From assembly GCA_045629045.1 (NCBI GenBank), contig JAZQQM010000016.1, positions 24,740 to 88,739 of the forward strand: a stretch of 64,000 bases of DNA, written 5' to 3'. This DNA comes from JAILLW01 sp045629045 (GTDB taxonomy: Bacteria > Bacillota > Clostridia > Lachnospirales > Lachnospiraceae). This document shows, piece by piece, positions 43,277 through 51,518 of the stretch; position 1 is the first letter of the stretch, and the number at the start of each line of letters is the position of its first letter. The notes under the pieces were generated by a model that was given only the letters and a program-made list of their open reading frames with translations, searched no databases and had not been told where the DNA came from. The position numbers were made by a program, and so were the translations under genes.

Positions 43277-43909
43277 CTATTTCATCTTTATTCCGTTTTC
43301 TTCCAAAGATATCATTCTTTGTTTATAAAGGTTACCCACCGCCTTCTTAAACTCATTCTTACTCATTCCCGTCATTAACTTAATTTCATCGGGAGATGAT
43401 TTGTCTGTAAGCGGCAAAAACCCTTTATTTTTTTTAAGAATACCCAGAAGTTTTCTTGCATTGTTTTCGTAATCGCTCTGTTTCTTCTCGTCTTTGGATA
43501 TCCACATGGTGGAACTTAATCTTCCGGATTTGTCCACATAAAGTGAAACCGTAACTTCTTCGCCCGGTTGCGGACGTCCTTTTTGTTCCTTAAAAGGCAA
43601 AAACAAATCCTTTTCAAGCCCCCAGTCAAGAAAAGCCCCGATATTACCTACTTCCTTTACGGTAAGGGTTGCACTTTCGCCAAGATGAATAAGCGGGTCT
43701 CTTGTTGTGGCAATAAGTCTGTCCTGGGAATCCCTGTAAACGAATACATCTATCGGATCCATAATTTCCAAATCCGAAGGCACCTCTTTTTTAGGAAGAA
43801 GCACACGGTTTTCTTCCGACTTATCACTCGCTGTTGTATCCGCAAGGTATGCGCCAAAATCAAGTTTTTTAACAATTGTTAATGTCTGTCTTTTTCCAAG
43901 TTCAATCAT
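43277..43909 (-). CDS. cvfB: Short CvfB-like S1 RNA-binding protein
   Basis: 210 aa. Two S1-type OB folds (about 5-65 and 70-135, e.g. TVKEVGNIGAFLDWG) are followed by a winged-helix end (about 140-210, with LTGMSKNEFKKAVGNLYKQ). The CvfB/YitL family usually has three S1 domains and about 280 aa, so one S1 domain is missing here without a frameshift. CvfB affects virulence-gene expression in S. aureus through RNA binding. It overlaps the thioesterase gene by 4 nt. Confidence 0.82.
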   Translation of the reverse strand: MIELGKRQTLTIVKKLDFGAYLADTTASDKSEENRVLLPKKEVPSDLEIMDPIDVFVYRDSQDRLIATTRDPLIHLGESATLTVKEVGNIGAFLDWGLEKDLFLPFKEQKGRPQPGEEVTVSLYVDKSGRLSSTMWISKDEKKQSDYENNARKLLGILKKNKGFLPLTDKSSPDEIKLMTGMSKNEFKKAVGNLYKQRMISLEENGIKMK

Positions 43910-44607
43910 CTGCTAAACTCCATAACCGCACAGGAATTTCCTTCACTGTCTTTTATAAGACCCACGACCGAGTAATCAGTCTGCTTATAACACACATTGA
44001 CTTCTTCATCCAGTCTTGCCATATTACGATATTCAACTCGCAGCCTTTTATAATCCTCAACAGGCAGCTTGTCAAAAATCATTTTGACATACTGACCGTT
44101 ATTAACATGCATATTTGCATCAATATGTGTATGACCAACTACCACCTTTTCCTTAAGCTCAATATCTTCGGGAATGACTATTCTTCCCTTAATATTTTCC
44201 ATATCAAGTTTTTCTTCAAGCACGAATCCCTGTACTACCTCCGGTGTAATTCTGGCCGGTTTGCTTTCCTTGTAGTTAAGCAATGTCCAAAGTGTATCAG
44301 CCATTGCCAGAATCTCACCGTCAGCTGTCTTCATAATGAAATTTCTCTTAGCAAAGAATCCCTTGTATTCATAGGGGAATGTACCGATGACAATTTTTTC
44401 GCCCAATTTAGGATACCTAAGAACATCTATCTGCCAGGTCGATAATACCCATACAAGATTCTTTTCATGTAATGCTTCAACACCTACTCCCAAACTTTCC
44501 GACTGCAGTGTCGAGCAATCCTGAAAGTAGTTGAGCAATCCATAAATGTTGAGTTTTCCTCTATAATCGGTTTCACTGTATCTAACAATACTGTCAAATG
44601 TAAACAT
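43906..44607 (-). CDS. Acyl-ACP thioesterase
   Basis: A 233-aa double-hotdog protein of the FatA/FatB-type family: DYRGKLNIYGLLNYFQDCST in the first hotdog and the second hotdog with HTHIDANMHVNNGQYVKM. It releases fatty acids from acyl carrier protein; specificity is not readable. It is co-directional with the response regulator (14 nt gap) and overlaps cvfB. Confidence 0.9.
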   Translation of the reverse strand: MFTFDSIVRYSETDYRGKLNIYGLLNYFQDCSTLQSESLGVGVEALHEKNLVWVLSTWQIDVLRYPKLGEKIVIGTFPYEYKGFFAKRNFIMKTADGEILAMADTLWTLLNYKESKPARITPEVVQGFVLEEKLDMENIKGRIVIPEDIELKEKVVVGHTHIDANMHVNNGQYVKMIFDKLPVEDYKRLRVEYRNMARLDEEVNVCYKQTDYSVVGLIKDSEGNSCAVMEFSR

Positions 44608-44621
44608 GGTCGCACACGCTC

Positions 44622-45323
44622 CTACTTAGTTTCGAATTTGTAACCGATTCCCCAAATTGTAGCAAGTCTCCAATGCTCATGATCGTTTATTTTTTCACGA
44701 AGGCGCTTAATGTGAACGTCCACCGTTCTTGTGTCTCCTACATATTCATACCCCCACAGCTGATCAAGCAGTTGCTCTCTTGTAAATACATGATTCGGAG
44801 ATGAGGCAAGGAAATACAACAGTTCAAGTTCCTTAGGCGGCATATCTACAATTTTTCCCATATACTCAACAGAATAATTCGTAAGATTAATCTTTAAATC
44901 CGGATATGAAACTTCTTTTACCGCAACCTCTTCTATAACGGTCTGGGTTGAAGCCTTACTTCTTCGGAGCACGGCCTTGACTCTTGCAACAAGTTCCTTC
45001 GTATCAAAGGGCTTTTCCATGTAGTCATCGGCACCCAGTTCAAGTCCTAGTACCTTATCAAATACTTCGCCCTTGGCAGAAAGCATAATAATCGGTGTCA
45101 TGCTTGTTGCCCTAATCTGTCTGCACACACCGTACCCGTCAATTCCCGGAAGCATAATATCAAGCAAAACAAGGTCCGGATTAAATGTGCCGAACATTTC
45201 GATTGCGCTTTCTCCGTCAGGCGCTATCTGTGTTTCGAAGCATTCTTTCGTAAGATACAAAGATATAATCTCTGCAATATTTTCATCATCGTCTACAATA
45301 AGTATTTTCTGCTTATTAATCAT
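44622..45323 (-). CDS. OmpR/PhoB-type response regulator (orphan)
   Basis: 233 aa. The receiver domain has DDD at 11-13, the phosphorylated Asp55 in LVLLDIMLPG, the Ser-Ala-Lys switch and MEKPFD. The winged-helix DNA-binding domain ends in GDTRTVDVHIKRLREKI. A cognate histidine kinase gene would normally be adjacent but none is here. It lies 3 nt after mutS2. Confidence 0.95.
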   Translation of the reverse strand: MINKQKILIVDDDENIAEIISLYLTKECFETQIAPDGESAIEMFGTFNPDLVLLDIMLPGIDGYGVCRQIRATSMTPIIMLSAKGEVFDKVLGLELGADDYMEKPFDTKELVARVKAVLRRSKASTQTVIEEVAVKEVSYPDLKINLTNYSVEYMGKIVDMPPKELELLYFLASSPNHVFTREQLLDQLWGYEYVGDTRTVDVHIKRLREKINDHEHWRLATIWGIGYKFETK

Positions 45324-45326
45324 CTT

Positions 45327-47735
45327 CTACTCCTTAAATGTTACAATCGTAACTCCTGCATCCCCTTCACCGTATTCACCGGTTCTAAACTCTTTAACAT
45401 ATTTTACCTTTTTAAGGTATCTTTGAACAGCCATTCTTAAGGCACCCGTTCCCTTACCGTGCACAACACGTACCGTACTTAAATGTGCAAGATATGCATC
45501 ATCCAGATATTTATCAAGTTCATTAAGGGCTTCGTCCACCGTTCTTCCCAAAAGATTGATTTCGGAAGAAATGCTGTAGGCTTTAGAATCGTTTATCGTA
45601 TTTGCAAATTCCGCATTCTTCTGTGAAACGTAATTTTTTGATTTCTTCTTTTCGTTTTCCTCAAGTACGGAAGCGTCAATTCGCATCAGATTGGACACTG
45701 TCGTTTTGGTACGCAGCAATCCGCACATAACATACAAATTTCCCTTACCGTCGGGAAGAGAATTAACGGTACCGTCCATGCCCATAGAAACTATTCTTAC
45801 CGTATCACCTATTTTAATATCTTCTGCCTTTATCTGTTTTTGAGGGGTAACCTTTTCCTGCTTCAATGTAAGATTACTGTTCTTTTGGCCGATTTGATTG
45901 CGAAGCTTCTCACGTTCTTTTTCAAGATCCTTCATAGAAGCATTCGGGCCTGCCTTTTGGAACAACTTGATTGTTTCATCCGCAGTCTTCTTGGCTTCTT
46001 CAAGAATCTCTTTAGCTTCGGCATTAGCCTGTCGAATAATCGAATCTCTTCTTAACTCTATCTTTTCGTTCTTGGCATGAAGATTATCCTGCAATTCTTT
46101 AATCTTAGCTTTATATTGGGCTACTTCCTCCCGTTCCTTCTCGATAGTTACGCGGGACATTTCCAGATCCGCAAGCAAATCTTCAAAGCTTGTTTCCGAT
46201 ATTCCTATCTGTTTTTTGGCAGCTTCAATTATTTCATCACCAAGTCCGAGTTTTGATGAAATTGCAAACGCATTTGATTTACCGGGTACTCCGATTAACA
46301 ATCTGTATGTCGGAGAAAGTGTATCAACATCAAATTCACAGCAGGCGTTTTCAACAAAAGGGGTCGAAAGTGCATACACTTTGAGTTCACTGTAATGAGT
46401 TGTCGCCATTGTGCGAATACCTCTTGAATGAAGATTATCAAGAATCGCAATAGCAAGAGCCGCTCCCTCTGTCGGATCGGTTCCCGCTCCCAATTCATCA
46501 AAAAGGCAAAGTGAATCTTCGTTTGCATACTTAAGAATTGTAACTATGTTTTTCATATGCGAAGAAAATGTGGACAAGCTCTGTTCTATACTTTGTTCAT
46601 CTCCTATATCCGCAAACACTTTCGTAAAAATTGACAGTCGACTTCTGTCAAGTGCGGGTATATGAAGGCCCGCCTGACCCATAAGGGTAAGTAATCCCAC
46701 TGTTTTTAAGGATACTGTTTTGCCGCCGGTATTAGGTCCGGTTATAATGAGCAAATCAAAATCATCACCCAAATGAATATCTATGGGAACTACTTTCTTG
46801 GGATCAAGAAGCGGATGTCTTCCCTTTCGGATACTTATCTTATGTTCCGTATTAAAAATAGGACGGGTTGCATTCATATCAAGAGCAAGGGCTGCCTTTG
46901 CAAATATAAAATCAAGCAAAGTCATCATCTTTTGATTATCACGAAGTTCTGCCGTATGCTCTGAACACAGCCCGGATAATCCTTCAAGAATCTTGTCTAT
47001 TTCTTCCTTTTCACGAATTGCCAATTCCTTAAGGTCATTATTTAAATTAACCACAACCTCAGGCTCAATAAAAAAGGTGGAACCGGTTGAAGACTGGTCA
47101 TGAATCATTCCTTTGACCATGGACTTATACTCTGACTTAACCGGAAGACAATATCTGCCATCCCTTTGGGTAATAACGGCATCCTGAAGGTAAGTTCTGT
47201 ACGAACCGTTAAGCATTTTCGTAAGCTGTGAATGTATTTTATCTCCGGTAGCCGTTATGTTTCTTCGAATATTCTTAAGTTCGGCAGATGCATCGTCTGC
47301 TATTTCATCCTCCGACAAAACACATCGTAATATTTCTTCCGAAACAGGTGTTAAGGGTGAAAGCATTTCAAAATAATCCGTAAGGGAATTTGAAGGTTCG
47401 TCTTCATCTTTCTTTCGTCCGTAGGCTTTTACCCTGTTAACATTCTGAAGCATATTGGCAATACTTAAAAGTTCCGGAGCCGTAAGCGCCGCCCGAACCT
47501 CCAGACTTTTAATTGCATATCCCATATCTTTGTTCGCGCCAAAGGATATACTTCCCTTGGAAATAAGCATACCCAATGCATCATATGTCTCAAGCTGGGC
47601 TTTATCAATAAGTTCCAAATCCGTCATGGGATCAAGCTGCCTGCACATATCCCGACCGGGGTCGGAAGTTGCTTTATCTGTTAATCTGTCAACTATCTTA
47701 TTAAATTCGAGAGTTTGTAATACTTTTTTATTCAT
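45327..47735 (-). CDS. mutS2: Endonuclease MutS2
   Basis: 802 aa. ATPase core with Walker A GPNTGGKTVSLKTVG and Walker B CLFDELGAGTDPTEGAALA, a coiled-coil insertion (about 520-620) and a C-terminal Smr domain with VRVVHGKGTGALR. MutS2 acts in recombination control and rescue of collided ribosomes, not mismatch repair. The N-terminus MNKKVLQTLEFNKIVDRL is the family's usual one. There is no ribosome site, and a TATAAT box ends only 9 nt upstream, so the mRNA is probably leaderless. Confidence 0.96.
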   Translation of the reverse strand: MNKKVLQTLEFNKIVDRLTDKATSDPGRDMCRQLDPMTDLELIDKAQLETYDALGMLISKGSISFGANKDMGYAIKSLEVRAALTAPELLSIANMLQNVNRVKAYGRKKDEDEPSNSLTDYFEMLSPLTPVSEEILRCVLSEDEIADDASAELKNIRRNITATGDKIHSQLTKMLNGSYRTYLQDAVITQRDGRYCLPVKSEYKSMVKGMIHDQSSTGSTFFIEPEVVVNLNNDLKELAIREKEEIDKILEGLSGLCSEHTAELRDNQKMMTLLDFIFAKAALALDMNATRPIFNTEHKISIRKGRHPLLDPKKVVPIDIHLGDDFDLLIITGPNTGGKTVSLKTVGLLTLMGQAGLHIPALDRSRLSIFTKVFADIGDEQSIEQSLSTFSSHMKNIVTILKYANEDSLCLFDELGAGTDPTEGAALAIAILDNLHSRGIRTMATTHYSELKVYALSTPFVENACCEFDVDTLSPTYRLLIGVPGKSNAFAISSKLGLGDEIIEAAKKQIGISETSFEDLLADLEMSRVTIEKEREEVAQYKAKIKELQDNLHAKNEKIELRRDSIIRQANAEAKEILEEAKKTADETIKLFQKAGPNASMKDLEKEREKLRNQIGQKNSNLTLKQEKVTPQKQIKAEDIKIGDTVRIVSMGMDGTVNSLPDGKGNLYVMCGLLRTKTTVSNLMRIDASVLEENEKKKSKNYVSQKNAEFANTINDSKAYSISSEINLLGRTVDEALNELDKYLDDAYLAHLSTVRVVHGKGTGALRMAVQRYLKKVKYVKEFRTGEYGEGDAGVTIVTFKE

Positions 47736-47744
47736 AGTGTTTCA

Positions 47745-47773
47745 ATTATAGCATATAACATCATTTCTTTAAA
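47745..47773 (-). promoter_or_regulatory. Predicted promoter of mutS2 (leaderless)
   Basis: -10 TATAAT (47745-47750), a 17-nt spacer and -35 TTTAAA (47768-47773). Initiation would fall within about 3 nt of the ATG at 47735. The -35 is shared with the divergent promoter. Confidence 0.6.
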
Positions 47774-47796
47774 AAACAAACTACATATATTATAAT
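47768..47796 (+). promoter_or_regulatory. Predicted promoter of the GspF/pseudopilin operon
   Basis: -35 TTTAAA (47768-47773), a 17-nt spacer and -10 TATAAT (47791-47796). The self-complementary TTTAAA is the -35 for both directions. Confidence 0.55.
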
Positions 47797-47836
47797 AAAT
47801 AGAGGTATTTACTCGGGGGGGATTTACGTATTCCGG

Positions 47837-48799
47837 ATGAAATCTGATATCTTTTTACATAAAAGCAAATCATCTTCATATCTGCACACCGTTCACATAG
47901 GGAGCATCGTCATCTTAATTGCGGCAATGCTGCTTTCGGGTTGTGAGCAAAAGCATGAAGCCTACGTATCAACCTCCACCGAAATAAGAGATAATACTCC
48001 ACGCTGTTTAGTTCCCGAAGCTTCGGGTGAAGTTGTTTATTCAAATGATTTAGCCCTTCTTGATGCTTCAAATGTTTCGGAAGGTTATGTTGTTTTCACA
48101 TATCTTGGTAACAGTACCGATGTTAAGCTGCAAATTACCGGTCCTGACTATATGCAATACACCTATGACATTCATGACAATAATTCCGAAGCATTTCCGA
48201 TTTCTGCAGGAAACGGAATGTACACCATAGGTGCCTTCGAGAATATAGACGGCAATCAGTACTCAACCATATTTATGGAAGAACTCGATTTTAACGTCAC
48301 CAATGAATTTGGTGCCTTTTTATATCCGAACCAATATGTCAAATTCAACAAAGACAATAATGTGGTTTCACAGGCCTCATTACTTGTTTCAAATGCCCAT
48401 GACGATCTTGAAGCTATTAATTGCATATATAATTACTTAATACAAAACATTACTTATGACACATACAAGGCCGAAACGGTCCAAAGCGGATATATTCCGA
48501 ATGTGGATGAAATATTGGAAATCAAAACAGGCATCTGCCTTGATTATGCCGCAGTAATGGTCAGCATGTTACGTTCACAGGGTATTCCCGCGAGGATGGA
48601 AGTCGGCTATGCGGGAACCGCTTATCATGCGTGGATAAGTGCCTATGCCCAAAATGTCGGATGGATTAACGGTATTGTAGAGTTTAACGGAACCGACTGG
48701 TCCCTTATGGATCCAACCATTGCTGCCAGTCAGGGTGAAAAGAAACTTAAGTCATTTATAGGTGACGGAAAATCATATCTTACCAAGTATATCTATTAG
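47837..48799 (+). CDS. Transglutaminase-like lipoprotein
   Basis: A 320-aa secreted protein. The signal peptide ends in LLSGC (lipidated Cys36). A beta-rich middle (50-190) precedes a transglutaminase/cysteine-protease-like core with Cys234 (TGICLDYA), His264 (YHAWI) and Asp292 (MDPT), the full triad. It may cut or crosslink wall peptides or proteins at the surface. It opens the plus-strand operon, 11 nt before the GspF-type gene. The ATG has only a poor ribosome site, but seven consecutive G lie 16 nt upstream (47815-47821). Confidence 0.86.
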   Translation: MKSDIFLHKSKSSSYLHTVHIGSIVILIAAMLLSGCEQKHEAYVSTSTEIRDNTPRCLVPEASGEVVYSNDLALLDASNVSEGYVVFTYLGNSTDVKLQITGPDYMQYTYDIHDNNSEAFPISAGNGMYTIGAFENIDGNQYSTIFMEELDFNVTNEFGAFLYPNQYVKFNKDNNVVSQASLLVSNAHDDLEAINCIYNYLIQNITYDTYKAETVQSGYIPNVDEILEIKTGICLDYAAVMVSMLRSQGIPARMEVGYAGTAYHAWISAYAQNVGWINGIVEFNGTDWSLMDPTIAASQGEKKLKSFIGDGKSYLTKYIY

Positions 48800-48810
48800 T
48801 CGGAGGATTT

Positions 48811-49857
48811 ATGAAGAATCACAAAATACTTTCAAATGCGGAAATTGCTTCTTTTTGTAAGCAGACAGCTATGATAATCAAAGCCGGAATTACGCCTGCC
48901 GAAGGTATGGAAATTTTGGTCAATGATACTATTTCCGAAGAAGGCAAAACCCTTCTTAAAGAAATTTCCGCATCCTGCAATCAAGGTAACTATTTCCATC
49001 AGGCAGTAAGCAAAACAGATGTATTTCCCGATTATGTAACAAGACTTATCGCTCTTGGCGAAGAATCCGGTAACCTTGATTCGGTTCTTATATCTTTGTC
49101 CGATTATTATGACCGTGAAGATGAAATTTCAGACAGCATCAAGTCTGCCGTTTCCTATCCTCTTATTATGATTGCAATGATGTTCCTTATCATCATAGTG
49201 CTCATAATGAAAGTACTTCCTATTTTTAAACAGGTATTCACGCAACTGGGTGCCGAAATGAGCCCTCTTGCCCAAAAGCTTATGAATATCGGTTCGTCAC
49301 TTAGTAAGTATGCCATTACCATCACAGTAATTTTGGCAATTATCATCCTGGTAATCGTTCTTCTTTGCAGAGTACCTTCACTAAAGAAACGATTGAAAGC
49401 TTTCCTTGCGAAATTTCCTCTTACCCGTTCATTCTATAGCAACGTTGCATCAGGCAGATTTGCTTCCGGAATGTATCTTGCATTTTCAAGCGGTATGGAT
49501 ATGTTCCATGCCCTTGATATGGTGACACAGCTTGTGGAAAACAATTTACTTATCAAAAAAATAGATACTGTCCGTAATGAAATCAAAAATAATGCCACTT
49601 TTGCAGAAGCTGTTATGAGCGCCGGTATCTTTAACAATTTATATTCAAGAATGATTGCAGTCGGATTTAAATCAGGTTCTGTTGATACGGTTATGCTTCA
49701 AATTTCCGAATACTATGAACAGGCAACCGAAAAACAGCTCCGCAGAATTGTATCTATCATTGAACCCACCTTGGTAATTATTCTTTCACTTATTGTCGGA
49801 ATAATTCTCCTTTCGGTTCTTCTCCCTCTTATGGGAATTATGTCCAGCATCGGTTAA
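48811..49857 (+). CDS. Type II secretion/type IV pilus platform protein (GspF/PilC family)
   Basis: A 348-aa protein with two GspF repeats (about 12-125 and 210-330) and membrane helices near 112-134, 165-190 and 318-342. Signatures include ALGEESGNLDSVLISLSDYY and VGFKSGSVDTVMLQISEYYE. GspF/PilC is the inner-membrane platform that passes ATPase motion to pilin assembly. It is shorter than the usual 400 aa, mostly at the N-terminus. Neither an ATPase nor a prepilin peptidase gene is in the window. GGAGG lies before the ATG. Confidence 0.88.
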   Translation: MKNHKILSNAEIASFCKQTAMIIKAGITPAEGMEILVNDTISEEGKTLLKEISASCNQGNYFHQAVSKTDVFPDYVTRLIALGEESGNLDSVLISLSDYYDREDEISDSIKSAVSYPLIMIAMMFLIIIVLIMKVLPIFKQVFTQLGAEMSPLAQKLMNIGSSLSKYAITITVILAIIILVIVLLCRVPSLKKRLKAFLAKFPLTRSFYSNVASGRFASGMYLAFSSGMDMFHALDMVTQLVENNLLIKKIDTVRNEIKNNATFAEAVMSAGIFNNLYSRMIAVGFKSGSVDTVMLQISEYYEQATEKQLRRIVSIIEPTLVIILSLIVGIILLSVLLPLMGIMSSIG

Positions 49858-49866
49858 GGAACAATT

Positions 49867-50202
49867 ATGCATAGATTTACTACCAAAGAAACTAAACAAC
49901 AGGATAGGAAAAGCAAAGCAAAATACCTGTATCTTTTGCTTCCGCTTATTTTGATCGGCTTTTTTTATCTTATTAATTCGGTAGACCAGTCTACCATTGA
50001 TAAACAACGTGACAGTCTCGATATCGCCATCAATAAAGATATCCTTCACTGTTACGCCGTCGAGGGTTATTATCCTCCGTCACTTGATTATCTTAAAGAG
50101 CATTACGGATTAACATATGATGAAGAATTGTTCTTCATTGATTATCGTCCCATCGGTTCCAACATTCGTCCCGATGTCACTATTCTTATTAATGATAACT
50201 AA
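49867..50202 (+). CDS. Small single-pass protein, pseudopilin-like
   Basis: A 111-aa protein: a basic N-terminus (KSKAKYLYLLLPLILIGFFY, helix about 24-42) and an outer domain with CYAVEGYYPPSLDYLKEHYG. The phrase YPPSLDYL resembles the segment after the helix in many pseudopilins, where the peptide starts its globular part. There is no glycine plus Phe/Glu processing site. It follows the GspF-type gene after 9 nt. The family is not recognised; the role is inferred from context. Confidence 0.65.
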   Translation: MHRFTTKETKQQDRKSKAKYLYLLLPLILIGFFYLINSVDQSTIDKQRDSLDIAINKDILHCYAVEGYYPPSLDYLKEHYGLTYDEELFFIDYRPIGSNIRPDVTILINDN

Positions 50203-50210
50203 GGTTTAGT

Positions 50211-50705
50211 ATGAACGAAAAGCAAGACAGACACATAATTGACATATTGTTCGTTATAGCCCTCTTCGGAATCTTCGTCTTAAGCGCTGTTTTTTTGATT
50301 TCAATCGGAGCGAGCATATACACCAAAACTATGTCCAATATGAACAATAACTTTAATTCAAGAACAGCTGTTGCCTATATTACCGAAAAAGTGCGCCATT
50401 CCGATTCCGCAAACAACATTTCCATAGGAACATTTGACGGAAATGATGCCATCATTATAACTTCAGATATTAACGGCAAAGAATATATTACATATATCTA
50501 TGAATTCGGCGGCAAACTTATGGAGCTTATGGTTCGCTCCGACATAAAACTGTCCGCTATAGCCGGTCAAAAATTACTCGATGTAAATGATTTTGTTATA
50601 GAGCCTGTCAATTCCGGATTGGCCCATATAAGCCTTAAATTAGACAATGACGAGAATTACGATTTTTATATAAGTATTCATTCGGGAGGGTCCGGTAATG
50701 TATAA
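50211..50705 (+). CDS. Single-pass protein, DUF4860-like
   Basis: A 164-aa protein with a helix at about 9-34 after MNEKQDRHIID, then an Asn/Asp-rich outer domain ending in NYDFYISIHSGG. I recall similar small proteins as DUF4860, which occur beside pilus-like genes in Clostridia; this is from memory. The layout fits a minor pilin or assembly factor. It overlaps the next gene by 8 nt. Confidence 0.62.
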   Translation: MNEKQDRHIIDILFVIALFGIFVLSAVFLISIGASIYTKTMSNMNNNFNSRTAVAYITEKVRHSDSANNISIGTFDGNDAIIITSDINGKEYITYIYEFGGKLMELMVRSDIKLSAIAGQKLLDVNDFVIEPVNSGLAHISLKLDNDENYDFYISIHSGGSGNV

Positions 50706-51135
50706 CAAATCTTCAAAAAGCAGCCTTTTCCTTATGGAACTTATTATGTCGATATTGTTTTTCTCATTGGCAGCTGCCGTATGCGTTCAGCTCTTTGTTC
50801 AGTCACATACTCTGAGCAAATCCAGTGTAGAACTTAATCATGCGGTTGTGGAATGTGAATCGTTGGCAGAACTCATTTACGGTACCGACGGTAATCCTAC
50901 TTTAGACGGACTTAGTGTATGGGATGGCGATACCATTACATACTCCTATGATAAAGATTTCAATAAACAGTACGGAGTTATTCCGGATACTCCCTATTCC
51001 CTGGTATGTAACAGGATAACAGATCCCTTAAAGCCGAGGCTTGTTACTTATGATATTTCATTTATTAATCAAAAAGACGATAAGGTAATCTTTTCGATTT
51101 CACCCGCCTACTTTATCAAAGGAGGTACACAGTAA
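50698..51135 (+). CDS. Prepilin-like single-pass protein
   Basis: A 145-aa protein with a short basic leader and LFLMELIMSILFFSLAAAVC at about 10-29. Glu14 stands five residues into a possible mature protein beginning at Leu10, the hallmark of type IV prepilins, but the residue before the cut is Ser, not Gly. A globular tail follows. It overlaps the upstream gene by 8 nt and the downstream gene by one base (TAATG), so the set is translationally coupled. Confidence 0.68.
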   Translation: MYNKSSKSSLFLMELIMSILFFSLAAAVCVQLFVQSHTLSKSSVELNHAVVECESLAELIYGTDGNPTLDGLSVWDGDTITYSYDKDFNKQYGVIPDTPYSLVCNRITDPLKPRLVTYDISFINQKDDKVIFSISPAYFIKGGTQ

Positions 51136-51518
51136 TGAAAAAACGTTCTTCCTTCGGTCTTAATATTGGTTTATCTTCTATTCTTGTAATAATAGTAATA
51201 CTGTGTCTTGTATGTTTTGCAGGGCTTTCCGTAGCATCAGCAAATGCAGATTACCAGCTTTCATCAAAACTATCCGACAGAACAAGCGCATATTATAATG
51301 CGGCAACTAAGGCTTATACAGACCTGTATACAGCAAAAGAGTCGTCCTCTTCAGACAACTCTTTTGATAAGTCATATCCTATTAACGATAACCAGATACT
51401 TCATGTCAAAGCAACTCTTCTTGATGAACACGAAGGTTATGAAATATCATATTGGGAAATCGAAACAATCAAAAATCCCGAAATCGACAATTCATTATCT
51501 TTGCTCCTTGGCAACTAA
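51135..51518 (+). CDS. Small single-pass protein of the pseudopilin operon
   Basis: A 127-aa protein with MKKRSSFGLNIGLSSILVII at the N-terminus (helix about 8-37) and an outer domain containing ATKAYTDLYTAKESSSSDN. The Glu5-type processing site is absent. It ends the operon. Its stop lies inside the convergent sortase gene (24-nt overlap), and no terminator is seen. Confidence 0.62.
   Translation: MKKRSSFGLNIGLSSILVIIVILCLVCFAGLSVASANADYQLSSKLSDRTSAYYNAATKAYTDLYTAKESSSSDNSFDKSYPINDNQILHVKATLLDEHEGYEISYWEIETIKNPEIDNSLSLLLGN

Noticed and set aside
43876..44445. 189-aa open frame opposite the acyl-ACP thioesterase
   Set aside because: It is antisense to a gene with family motifs, and its composition is that of a shadow frame.
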